This document shows positions 7,830-13,696 of a DNA stretch of 13,952 nt, in pieces. Source of the DNA: JBDTMT01 sp033764095. Its GTDB lineage: Bacteria > Desulfobacterota > Binatia > HRBIN30 > CADEER01. Location: positions 1 through 13,952 of the forward strand of contig JANRJF010000076.1 of NCBI GenBank assembly GCA_033764095.1. Direction: 5' to 3'. Position numbers and translations under genes: made by a program. Each line of letters starts with the position of its first letter. The first letter of the stretch is position 1. Under the pieces are notes generated by a model. That model did no database searches, was not told the origin of the DNA, and worked only from the letters and a program-made list of their open reading frames with translations.

Positions 7830-7882
7830 GTTCGTCCACAGGAGCATGGATCGATCAGCCTGACGAGGGGGTCCGCACCGGC

Positions 7883-8082
7883 ATTCGGGCGTGTTGTCGC
7901 GGGCCGCCTTGGCCACGGATTACACGGATTTCACGGAGAAGAGAGGTCGGATCCGCGATGCGCGAAAGCGCAGGCACCAGTTCGAAGGCGACGGCATCAG
8001 TTCCAAGTCCGGATCCGACGTCTCTTCTCCGTGAAATCCGTGTAATCCGTGGCCAAGATCGCCCGCCACAACACGCCCGAAT
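7883..8082. repeat. Long inverted repeat (CACGGATTA family) between divergent lhr and the deacetylase gene
   Basis: The left arm 7883-7955 and right arm 8010-8082 are 73-bp reverse complements with about five mismatches, around a 54-nt loop. The core of each arm holds 9-nt units (CACGGATTA, CACGGATTT, CACGGAG). The flanks (ATTCGGGCGTGTTGT and GTCGGATCCG) are symmetrical too, so the duplicated unit is longer than the core. The loop contains an imperfect direct repeat (7973-7986 and 7993-8006, 12 of 14 identical). The element fills most of the 289-bp gap 7830-8118, where the promoters of both divergent genes must lie. Confidence 0.92.
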
Positions 8083-8118
8083 CGCATTGAGACTGCGCGT
8101 CCGGTAGCCTCGGGGATC

Positions 8119-9078
8119 GTGATTCGCCTGCTCGCCCTGCTCCTGCTGGTCCCGGTGCTGCTCGGCGCCGCGGCAGTCGAGCCGTTGGAAGTCGACCGCC
8201 ACGAACGGCTGCTGGTCATCGCGCCGCATCCCGACGACGAGACGCTCGCCGCCGGCGGGCTCATGCAGCAGGTGCTGGCCGCCGGCGGCAGCGTGCGCGT
8301 CGTGCTGCTCACCGCCGGCGACGGCTACGTCGAGGCGGTGGCGCAGGACAGCGGCGACCCGCGCCCCAAGCCAGTCGAGTTCCTCGCCTTCGGCGAGCGC
8401 CGGCTGGGCGAGACGCGCGGCGCCCTGCGCCTGCTCGGCAACGGCGCCATCCGCCTCACCGTGCTCGGCTTCCCGGACGGCGGCCTCGACGCGCTGCTCA
8501 CCGCGCATCGCGACCCGTCGCGGCCGTGGCGCTCGCGCACCACCGACGCCACCCACCCGCCCTACGCCGGCGAGGTGGCGAACCCGGCGATCCGCTACGA
8601 CGGCGAGGATCTCGAACGCGAGCTGGTGCGCATCCTGCGCGAGACCAGGCCGACGCTGATCGTGCTGCCCGATCCGCTCGACCGCCATCCCGACCACGCC
8701 GCCGGCGGCCAGTTCACCCTCGACGCGGTGGCGCAGTGGGAGAGCGAGCTGCCCAAGCGCGAGCGCCCCGACCTCGCCGCCTACCTGATCCACTGGCCCA
8801 ACTGGCCGCCCGGCTGGAACGCCCCCGATCAGACGCCACGCCCCGACGCGCCGCTGGAGCTGCCGCCCGACTTCCAGCGCCCCGGCCGGCGCACCGTCGT
8901 CACCCTCACCCCCGAACAGGCCGCGACCAAGATCGACGCCCTCTCCGCCTACGCCACCCAACAGGCCGCCATGGGCCAGGTGCTCGACGGTTTCGCCCGC
9001 CAGACCGAGCCGTTCGTGCTGCTCGAACGCGAGAGCGCGCCGAAGCGCATGCCGGCGGCGAATGCGCGGGGGAAATGA
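8119..9078 (+). CDS. PIG-L/LmbE-family zinc deacetylase, probably exported
   Basis: This is a 319-residue protein of the PIG-L/LmbE family of metal-dependent amidohydrolases, which remove N-acetyl groups from GlcNAc-type sugars and related compounds. The hallmark APHPDDE (35-41) supplies His37, Asp39 and Asp40, and HPDH (190-193) provides the further zinc ligand. A hydrophobic N-terminus (residues 2-20, LLALLLLVPVLLGAAA) looks like a Sec signal peptide or anchor, so the enzyme probably acts outside the cytoplasm. No clean lipobox is seen. The start is the GTG at 8119; no upstream in-frame start is plausible, and the Shine-Dalgarno is weak (GGGGA, too close). It is the first of four plus-strand genes and is followed by an HGSNAT/NagX-like acyltransferase, which suggests amino-sugar acetylation turnover. 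The true substrate is unknown. Confidence 0.9.
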   Translation: MIRLLALLLLVPVLLGAAAVEPLEVDRHERLLVIAPHPDDETLAAGGLMQQVLAAGGSVRVVLLTAGDGYVEAVAQDSGDPRPKPVEFLAFGERRLGETRGALRLLGNGAIRLTVLGFPDGGLDALLTAHRDPSRPWRSRTTDATHPPYAGEVANPAIRYDGEDLERELVRILRETRPTLIVLPDPLDRHPDHAAGGQFTLDAVAQWESELPKRERPDLAAYLIHWPNWPPGWNAPDQTPRPDAPLELPPDFQRPGRRTVVTLTPEQAATKIDALSAYATQQAAMGQVLDGFARQTEPFVLLERESAPKRMPAANARGK

Positions 9079-9085
9079 GCGGAGC

Positions 9086-9102
9086 TCACCGCGGAGACGC
9101 AG
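9086..9102. repeat. Degenerate single repeat arm related to the adjacent element
   Basis: TCACCGCGGAGACGCAG matches the neighbouring arm TCACCACAGAGGCACAG at 13 of 17 positions, and all four differences are transitions. It has the same orientation as 9121-9150 and no obvious inverted partner. It lies directly downstream of the deacetylase stop codon. Confidence 0.55.
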
Positions 9103-9120
9103 CGATGTGACAGAAAGAAC

Positions 9121-9266
9121 TCACCACAGAGGCACAGAGCCCCAGAGAGGACTGCCGCGAGGTCTGCACGCGGGCCATTCCTCAAAGGCATCACCAATAG
9201 GTTGGGGAACGACCCCCGGCTCTCGCAGGGCCCAACCTCTCTGTGCACTCTGTGCCTCTGTGGTGA
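9121..9266. repeat. Inverted repeat (TCACCACAGAGGCAC family) with a large loop
   Basis: The left arm 9121-9150 and right arm 9236-9266 are reverse complements over about 30 bp, identical for the outer 19 bases. They belong to the same family as 1581-1675. The 85-nt loop differs from that of the other copy and carries its own 8-bp stem, AGGTTGGG (9199-9206) with CCCAACCT (9231-9238), so a two-level hairpin is possible. With the related arm at 9086-9102, it fills most of the 217-bp gap between the deacetylase and the acyltransferase genes. Confidence 0.88.
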
Positions 9267-9295
9267 AGTCTTTTGTCGCTTCAAGTCGCTGACCC

Positions 9296-10384
9296 ATGAC
9301 CCGCCGCCTGCGCTCGCTTGACGCGTTCCGCGGCCTGACGGTGGCGGCGATGATCCTGGTCAACAGCCCGGGCGCCGACGAGCACGGCTACTGGTTGCTG
9401 CGCCACGCCGGCGGCGACGGGGTGTGGCCGGCGGACCTGATCTTCCCCGCCTTCCTGGTCATCGCCGGAGTCGCCATTCCGCTCGCCTTCGCCGCGCAGC
9501 GCGTGCACGGGACGTCGGCGCGCGAGCTGCGCGCCAAGGCGCTGCGCCGCACCCGCATCATCTTCGGCCTCGGCCTGCTGCTCAACGCGCTGCCGTGGTT
9601 CGACTGGAACGTGCTGCGCATCCCCGGCGTGCTGCAGCGCATCGCGCTGTGCTACGGGGCGGCGGCGCTGCTGGTGATCTATCTCGACGCGCGCCGCCAG
9701 GCGCTGGTCGCGGCGGCGTTGCTGGCCGGCTACGCGGCGCTGCTCGCCTGGGCGCCGGTGCCCGGTGGCCACGCCGGCGTGCTCGAGCCAGGCGCCGACC
9801 TCGGCGCCTGGCTCGACCGCGCCCTGATGTCCGGCCACCTGCTGCACGGCAGTTGGGATCCGGAAGGCCTGCTCAGCACCGTCCCGGCGATCGCCACCAC
9901 GATGCTCGGCGTGCTCGCCGGCCACTGGCTGCTGCATGCGCGCAGCGCGGCGCAGCGTCTCAGCGGCCTGCTCGCCGGCGGCGCCGGCGCGCTGGCGCTC
10001 GGCCTGCTGCTCGGCCTCTGGCTGCCGATCAACAAAGACCTGTGGACCAGCTCCTTCGCACTGGTCACCGCCGGCGTCGCGCTGCTCGGCTTCGCCGCCT
10101 GCTTCTGGCTTGCCGACGTGCGCGGCTGGCTGGCCTGGACGCCCCCGTTGCTGGTCTTCGGCCTCAACCCCCTGCTCGCCTACTTCCTCTCCAGCCTCGG
10201 CACCAAGCTGCTCTACCTCATCCCGATCGGCGACCAGACCCTGCAGGCGCGCCTCTTCGACCGCTGCTTCGCCCCGCTCGCCGCCGCCCCCACCGCCGCC
10301 CTGCTCTACGCGCTCACCTACACCGGCGTGTGGTTCGCGCTCATGGCCGTGCTGTATCGGCGCGGGGTGTTTGTCTCCATATGA
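9296..10384 (+). CDS. HGSNAT/NagX-like membrane acyltransferase (DUF5009-type)
   Basis: This is a 362-residue polytopic membrane protein with about ten hydrophobic helices. It carries the signature blocks of the heparan-alpha-glucosaminide N-acetyltransferase (HGSNAT)/NagX family: SLDAFRGLTVAAMILVN (7-23), WPADLIFPAFLVIAGVAIP (44-62), LRIPGVLQRIALCYGAAALL near 105-124, SWDPEGLLSTVPAI, and INKDLWTSSFALVTAG. HGSNAT carries an acetyl group from cytosolic acetyl-CoA across the membrane to a terminal glucosamine. His37 (RHAGGDGVWPADL) sits where the HGSNAT active-site His is found, by my recollection of that motif. The start is ATG 9296; no strong Shine-Dalgarno is seen. The gene lies downstream of the PIG-L deacetylase, with a repeat between them, and its stop is four bases before another repeat. 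The actual acyl acceptor is unknown. Confidence 0.88.
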   Translation: MTRRLRSLDAFRGLTVAAMILVNSPGADEHGYWLLRHAGGDGVWPADLIFPAFLVIAGVAIPLAFAAQRVHGTSARELRAKALRRTRIIFGLGLLLNALPWFDWNVLRIPGVLQRIALCYGAAALLVIYLDARRQALVAAALLAGYAALLAWAPVPGGHAGVLEPGADLGAWLDRALMSGHLLHGSWDPEGLLSTVPAIATTMLGVLAGHWLLHARSAAQRLSGLLAGGAGALALGLLLGLWLPINKDLWTSSFALVTAGVALLGFAACFWLADVRGWLAWTPPLLVFGLNPLLAYFLSSLGTKLLYLIPIGDQTLQARLFDRCFAPLAAAPTAALLYALTYTGVWFALMAVLYRRGVFVSI

Positions 10385-10388
10385 GGAA

Positions 10389-10469
10389 GCGTGACCGGTG
10401 ACCGGTGACCGGTAGAAGAAACGCCTGCCATCGAAGCGTCTTTCATCGGTCACCGGTCACTGGTCACGC
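10389..10469. repeat. Inverted repeat of GTGACCG heptamers
   Basis: The left arm 10389-10424 holds three tandem 7-nt units (GTGACCG). The right arm 10436-10469 is its inverted copy with a few changes, and the loop is 11 nt. It begins four bases after the acyltransferase stop codon and ends before the SDR gene. The 5' part, AAGCGTGACCGGTGACC, recurs at 12259 and, inverted, at 13675-13691. Confidence 0.88.
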
Positions 10470-10513
10470 CTTTCCCGCCCCCGCGCCTTTCCGCTATCGA
10501 GAACGCCGCCACG

Positions 10514-10519
10514 AAGGAG
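10514..10519 (+). promoter_or_regulatory. Ribosome binding site of the SDR gene
   Basis: AAGGAG lies six bases before the ATG at 10526. It is the clearest Shine-Dalgarno in the window and fixes the start of the SDR gene. Confidence 0.8.
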
Positions 10520-10525
10520 TCCCCC

Positions 10526-11455
10526 ATGTCGCGTTGGAGCACCGCCGATCTGCCCGACTGCAGCGGCAAGACCGTGATGATCACCGGCGCCAACAGCGGG
10601 CTCGGGTATGAGGCGGCGCTGGCGCGGGCCGGCAAGCGGGCGCGCGTGCTGCTCGCCTGCCGAGACCAGGCGAAGGGCGCGGCGGCGCTGGCGCAGATCC
10701 GCGCCGCGTACCCGGACGCGTCGGTCGAGTTGGTGCCGCTCGACCTCGCCAGCCTGGCCGACATCCGGCGCTGCGCGGCAGAGGTGGCGGCGGCGGCGCC
10801 GCGCCTCGACGTGCTGATGAACAACGCCGGCGTCATGGCGCTGCCGCGACGCGACACCGCCGACGGCTTCGAGATGCAGATCGGCACCAACCACCTCGGC
10901 CATTTCGCGCTCACCGGCCTGCTGCTGGCGCCGCTGCTGGCGGCGCCGGCGGCGCGCATCGTGACGCTGAGCAGCGGCGCGCACCGCATGGGCCGCATGC
11001 GCTTCGACGACCTCAACTGGCGCGACGGCTATCGCCCGTGGGGTGCCTACGGGCAGAGCAAGCTCGCCAACCTGCTGTTCACCTACGAGTTGCAGCGCAA
11101 GCTCGCCGCCGCCGGCGCCGCCGCGATCAGCGTCGCCGCCCATCCCGGCTACGCCGCCACCAACCTGCAGGCGGCCGGACCGCGCATGGAGGGCTCGTCG
11201 CTGAAGGAGCGCATCATGGAGATCGGCAACGCGCTGTTCTCGCAGAGCGCGGCGATGGGTGCGCTGCCGCAGCTCTACGCCGCCACCGCGCCCGACGTGC
11301 AGGGCGGCGCCTACTACGGGCCGGACGGCCTCGGCGAGCTGTGGGGCCATCCGCGCGCCGTGCAGTCGAACAAGGCGTCGCAGGATCGCGGCGCGGCGCA
11401 GCGCCTGTGGGAGCTGTCCGAGCAGCTCACCGGCGTGCGCTACGCGCTGGGCTGA
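10526..11455 (+). CDS. Short-chain dehydrogenase/reductase, retinol-dehydrogenase-like
   Basis: This is a 309-residue NAD(P)-dependent oxidoreductase with a Rossmann fold. Motifs: cofactor loop TGANSGLG (20-27), LACRD (43-47, the Arg suggesting NADP preference), LDLASL (72-77), NNAG (99-102), the catalytic Ser at 149/150 in TLSSGAH, and YGQSK with Tyr175 and Lys179. HPGYAATNL and the long C-terminal part are typical of the RDH/WWOX-like SDR group that includes many bacterial proteins annotated simply as oxidoreductase. Substrate unknown. The glycine usual before the second beta strand (KGARV) is Arg here (KRARV), a tolerable change. The start is fixed by AAGGAG six bases upstream. The stop is two bases before the GTG of the AsmA-like gene, so the two are probably one transcript. 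Confidence 0.93.
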   Translation: MSRWSTADLPDCSGKTVMITGANSGLGYEAALARAGKRARVLLACRDQAKGAAALAQIRAAYPDASVELVPLDLASLADIRRCAAEVAAAAPRLDVLMNNAGVMALPRRDTADGFEMQIGTNHLGHFALTGLLLAPLLAAPAARIVTLSSGAHRMGRMRFDDLNWRDGYRPWGAYGQSKLANLLFTYELQRKLAAAGAAAISVAAHPGYAATNLQAAGPRMEGSSLKERIMEIGNALFSQSAAMGALPQLYAATAPDVQGGAYYGPDGLGELWGHPRAVQSNKASQDRGAAQRLWELSEQLTGVRYALG

Positions 11456-11457
11456 GC

Positions 11458-12273
11458 GTGGCGCGCAGGCTCTGGATCGCCGCCGGCGCGACACTGGCGC
11501 TGCTCGTCCTCGCCGCGCTGCTGGCGCTGCTGGCGCTCGACGGCATGCTGAAGCGCGCCATCGAGCGGCGCGGCACGGCGCTCACCGGCACGGCGGTCAC
11601 CGTCGAGCACGTCGAGGTCTCGCTGCTCGACGGCGGCGCCGCGGTACAGGGCCTGCGTATCGCCAACCCGCCCGGCTACCGCACGCCGCACGCGCTGACG
11701 CTCGACGAGGCCACCGCCTCGCTCTCGCTCGCCTCGCTCTTCTCCAGCCCGATCGTCGTTCACGCCATCGAGCTCGACGGCGTGCGCGTCTTCTTCGAGC
11801 TCGACGCGCAGGGCAATCCGAACCTCGACGTCATCCGCCGCCACCTGGAGAAGAAACCGCCGCCGGGCGCGCCGCCGCCGACGCGCGTCCCCGGCACGCG
11901 CACGCAGCCGCGCGGCGAAGGGCGCCGTTTCGTCGTCGAGCGCCTGACGCTGCACGACGGCCACCTGGCGCTCGACGCGCGCGCCACCGGCGGCCCGGTG
12001 CGCGACGAGACGCTGGAGGGCTTCGAGCTCACCAACCTCGGCGCCGACCGCCCGGGCGGCGCGACGCCGCGTCAGCTGGCGCGCGAGGTGGGCGCCGCCA
12101 TCGCGCGCGACGTCGCCGTCAGCCTCGCCGCCTCGCAGGTCGAGAAATGGCTCGGCAAGGACGTCGGCGGCGCCGTCGGCGACCTGCTCAAGAAAGGCGG
12201 CGCCGGCGCGATCGAGAAGGGACTCGGCGGCTGGCTGGAGAAGCTGATGAAGAAGGACAAGCGTGACCGGTGA
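11458..12273 (+). CDS. AsmA-like membrane-anchored protein
   Basis: This is a 271-residue protein with an N-terminal transmembrane anchor (about residues 6-28) and a large extracytoplasmic part. The stretch from residue 38 to 130 (TALTGTAVTVEHVEVSL, NPPGYRTPHAL, SLASLFSSPIVVHAIELDG, NPNLDVIRRHL) follows the pattern of AsmA/DUF748-type proteins, which resemble lipid-transfer and envelope-biogenesis factors. A Pro-rich linker (about 134-151) separates this from a beta-strand block (157-195) and a C-terminal Gly/Lys-rich helical end. It is much shorter than classical AsmA. The GTG at 11458 lies two bases after the SDR stop; longer upstream frames run out of frame through the SDR gene. The last residues (KRDR) and the TGA stop are written by a GTGACCG repeat, so the C-terminus may have been altered by that repeat. 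Confidence 0.78.
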   Translation: MARRLWIAAGATLALLVLAALLALLALDGMLKRAIERRGTALTGTAVTVEHVEVSLLDGGAAVQGLRIANPPGYRTPHALTLDEATASLSLASLFSSPIVVHAIELDGVRVFFELDAQGNPNLDVIRRHLEKKPPPGAPPPTRVPGTRTQPRGEGRRFVVERLTLHDGHLALDARATGGPVRDETLEGFELTNLGADRPGGATPRQLAREVGAAIARDVAVSLAASQVEKWLGKDVGGAVGDLLKKGGAGAIEKGLGGWLEKLMKKDKRDR

Positions 12274-12276
12274 CCG
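12259..12276. repeat. Single GTGACCG repeat arm overlapping the AsmA-like stop codon
   Basis: AAGCGTGACCGGTGACCG matches the left arm of the repeat at 10389-10469 and, inverted, the element at 13656-13693. There is no inverted partner within the next few hundred bases. The TGA at 12271-12273 inside the repeat ends the AsmA-like gene. The 30 bp left to the next (convergent) stop codon show no other structure I can support. Confidence 0.75.
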
Positions 12277-12303
12277 GTGCGGCGAGGCCCGACGGGCGGC
12301 GCA

Positions 12304-12798
12304 TCACTTGCCGGCGGCGGCCCGCGGACTGATCGTCAGCGACTCGACGGTGAGGATCAGCGGCGCGTGATGGTGAGCGGAGTGGCCGTGATACAGCGAG
12401 CCGCGCGCCTGCACACGTTGGCCTGCGAGCTGCGGCTCACGGCCGAACTTTTCGGGATTCGCACCGCGATTGAGTTGAACGAGTAGCTGGTCGAACTCGC
12501 CGACGTTGAGATCGTCGACACCATCGACGCATACCGGGCCGTCAAGCAGCAGCAGTGCGGTGCGTTCGGGCTTGCCGTTCGCGTCGGCGAAGGTTCGGTA
12601 GACGACGATCCCGTCGAGCGTGACGCTGACCGGCTCGTAACGCAGGCAGCGCCGCTCCTGTTCGCCGATCGGCGTCGGCACTTCGCCAGCGGCGGCAGCG
12701 GCGAGCAGCGCTGTTCCCACTATCCAGCCGAACCAACGACGCGCCGAGATACGCGGCGCCGCCGACTGGGGTCGACCTGATCCGACGGCTGCGCCCAT
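12304..12798 (-). CDS. DUF4431-like exported protein, short paralogue
   Basis: This is a 164-residue protein of unknown function. A basic N-terminus and hydrophobic stretch (about 23-38, WIVGTALLAAAAAGEV) look like a signal peptide or anchor. The rest matches the C-terminal half of the upstream neighbour: ERRCLRYEPVSVTLDG, a LLLLDGPVCV block (82-91), QLLVQLN, and GSLYHGHSAHHHAPLIL (133-149) against GSILHGYSAAHHAPLIF. I take this domain to be DUF4431-like; it has no known catalytic role. The ATG at 12798 overlaps the stop of the neighbour as TGATG, so translation is probably coupled; a GTG just upstream (12801) is an alternative. The pair looks like a duplication in which this copy lacks the DUF6438-like half. 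Base composition seems less GC-rich than in the flanking genes. Confidence 0.75.
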   Translation of the reverse strand: MGAAVGSGRPQSAAPRISARRWFGWIVGTALLAAAAAGEVPTPIGEQERRCLRYEPVSVTLDGIVVYRTFADANGKPERTALLLLDGPVCVDGVDDLNVGEFDQLLVQLNRGANPEKFGREPQLAGQRVQARGSLYHGHSAHHHAPLILTVESLTISPRAAAGK

Positions 12799-13655
12799 CA
12801 CTCCAAGGCCGCGCCAGTAGGACAGGCGATCGTACCCTCGCGGGGAGGATCGATCGCGTCGACCACGAAGATCAACGGCGCGTGATGGGCCGCAGAATAG
12901 CCGTGCAGAATCGAGCCGACGACCTCAATGCGGCGACCCGAGAGCTGCTCCTCGCCGCCGAACGTCTCTTCATCCACGTCGAGCTGAAGAAGTAGTTGGT
13001 CGGCTTCCGGCGGGCTGAGCTTGCCGCTGCGTTCGACGCACACCGGCGTATCGAGCAACAGCATCGGGTGGCGCTGCAAGCGACCGGCGGCATCGGTGAA
13101 AGAACGGTAGAGCGCCGTCCCCTGCAACGACACGCCGTACGGCGCGTACTCCAGGCAGCGCGTCGCGCGACGCTCGGCCTCGCGGCCGATACACTTGCCG
13201 GTGCCGGCGATTGCGTCGATCTGCTCGCCCAACTCGATGAACTGGTCGAATTGCTCTTTCAGCGTATCCACGCGGCAGCCGCGGTCGCGTACGCGCGTGA
13301 GTTGCGCGTCCTTCAAGACCGCGATCGATATCCCCGAACCATCGGCACACGAGTCGGGCAGCCGATCGTGGAATCCTGCCGCCAACCGGTCGAGCCCCGC
13401 CCTTTCTACTGCCTCAACCAGGCGCTCAAACGCCTGCGGCGTCACCTGCCCAGTGCGACGCCCGAACTCTTTCACCCAGTGAAGACCGTCGAACTGAACG
13501 CTACCGTCGCTGGTGATGCGCACCGAGTACTCTGGGCAGCAGCCGTAGCACCCGTGGCGTTCGAGCAGCACCATCGTCACGCCCGGCGGCGGCGCGCTGG
13601 ACGCAGCGGCACACGCGCTGGCCAACAATGCCGCAAGCCCCCAGCAGCGCGTCAT
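12798..13655 (-). CDS. DUF6438-DUF4431 exported two-domain protein
   Basis: This is a 285-residue protein of unknown function. A signal peptide is likely at residues 1-20 (MTRCWGLAALLASACAAASS); Cys15 makes a lipoprotein possible, but the lipobox is poor. Residues about 27-120 look like DUF6438, with LLERHGCYGCCPEYSVRI and a following DGSVQFDG; the Cys cluster 36/39/40 is notable. Residues about 165-268 look like DUF4431 and resemble the downstream paralogue. Two more Cys (103, 127) and Cys155/167/206 could form disulfides outside the cytoplasm. The ATG at 13655 is preferred: a GTG at 13667 lies inside the repeat at 13656-13693 and would add four repeat-coded residues. The gene overlaps the next by one base. 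Role unknown; exported and of environmental or envelope interest only by inference. Confidence 0.8.
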   Translation of the reverse strand: MTRCWGLAALLASACAAASSAPPPGVTMVLLERHGCYGCCPEYSVRITSDGSVQFDGLHWVKEFGRRTGQVTPQAFERLVEAVERAGLDRLAAGFHDRLPDSCADGSGISIAVLKDAQLTRVRDRGCRVDTLKEQFDQFIELGEQIDAIAGTGKCIGREAERRATRCLEYAPYGVSLQGTALYRSFTDAAGRLQRHPMLLLDTPVCVERSGKLSPPEADQLLLQLDVDEETFGGEEQLSGRRIEVVGSILHGYSAAHHAPLIFVVDAIDPPREGTIACPTGAALE

Positions 13656-13693
13656 CTCACCGGTCACCGGTTACTGGTCACCGGTCACGCTTC
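13656..13693. repeat. Heptamer repeat (GGTCACC) between the aldo/keto reductase and DUF6438 genes
   Basis: Four tandem 7-nt units (GGTCACC, GGTTACT, GGTCACC, GGTCACG) fill almost the whole 41-bp gap. Read on the minus strand it begins AAGCGTGACCGGTGACC directly after the aldo/keto reductase stop, as at 10389 and 12259, and it runs up to the DUF6438 ATG, so it forms the leader of that gene. Confidence 0.82.
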
Positions 13694-13696
13694 TCG

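Noticed and set aside
3340..7839. A 1499-codon open frame on the minus strand, in another frame of lhr
   Set aside because: Low-complexity Arg/Ala/Gly/Pro sequence, a frame shadow of lhr with no family motifs.
3204..8045. A 1613-codon open frame on the plus strand, opposite lhr
   Set aside because: It is antisense to a clear Lhr helicase, rich in Arg, Ala, Gly and His with no recognisable domain, and even runs into the repeat at 7883-8082. Stop-free antisense frames are expected at this GC content.
9281..10453. A 390-codon minus-strand open frame
   Set aside because: Antisense to the HGSNAT/NagX-like gene, rich in Gln, Gly, Arg and Glu with no motif.
10389..10469. A CRISPR-like array
   Set aside because: The units are contiguous 7-mers without spacers and form inverted arms, so this is not a CRISPR array.
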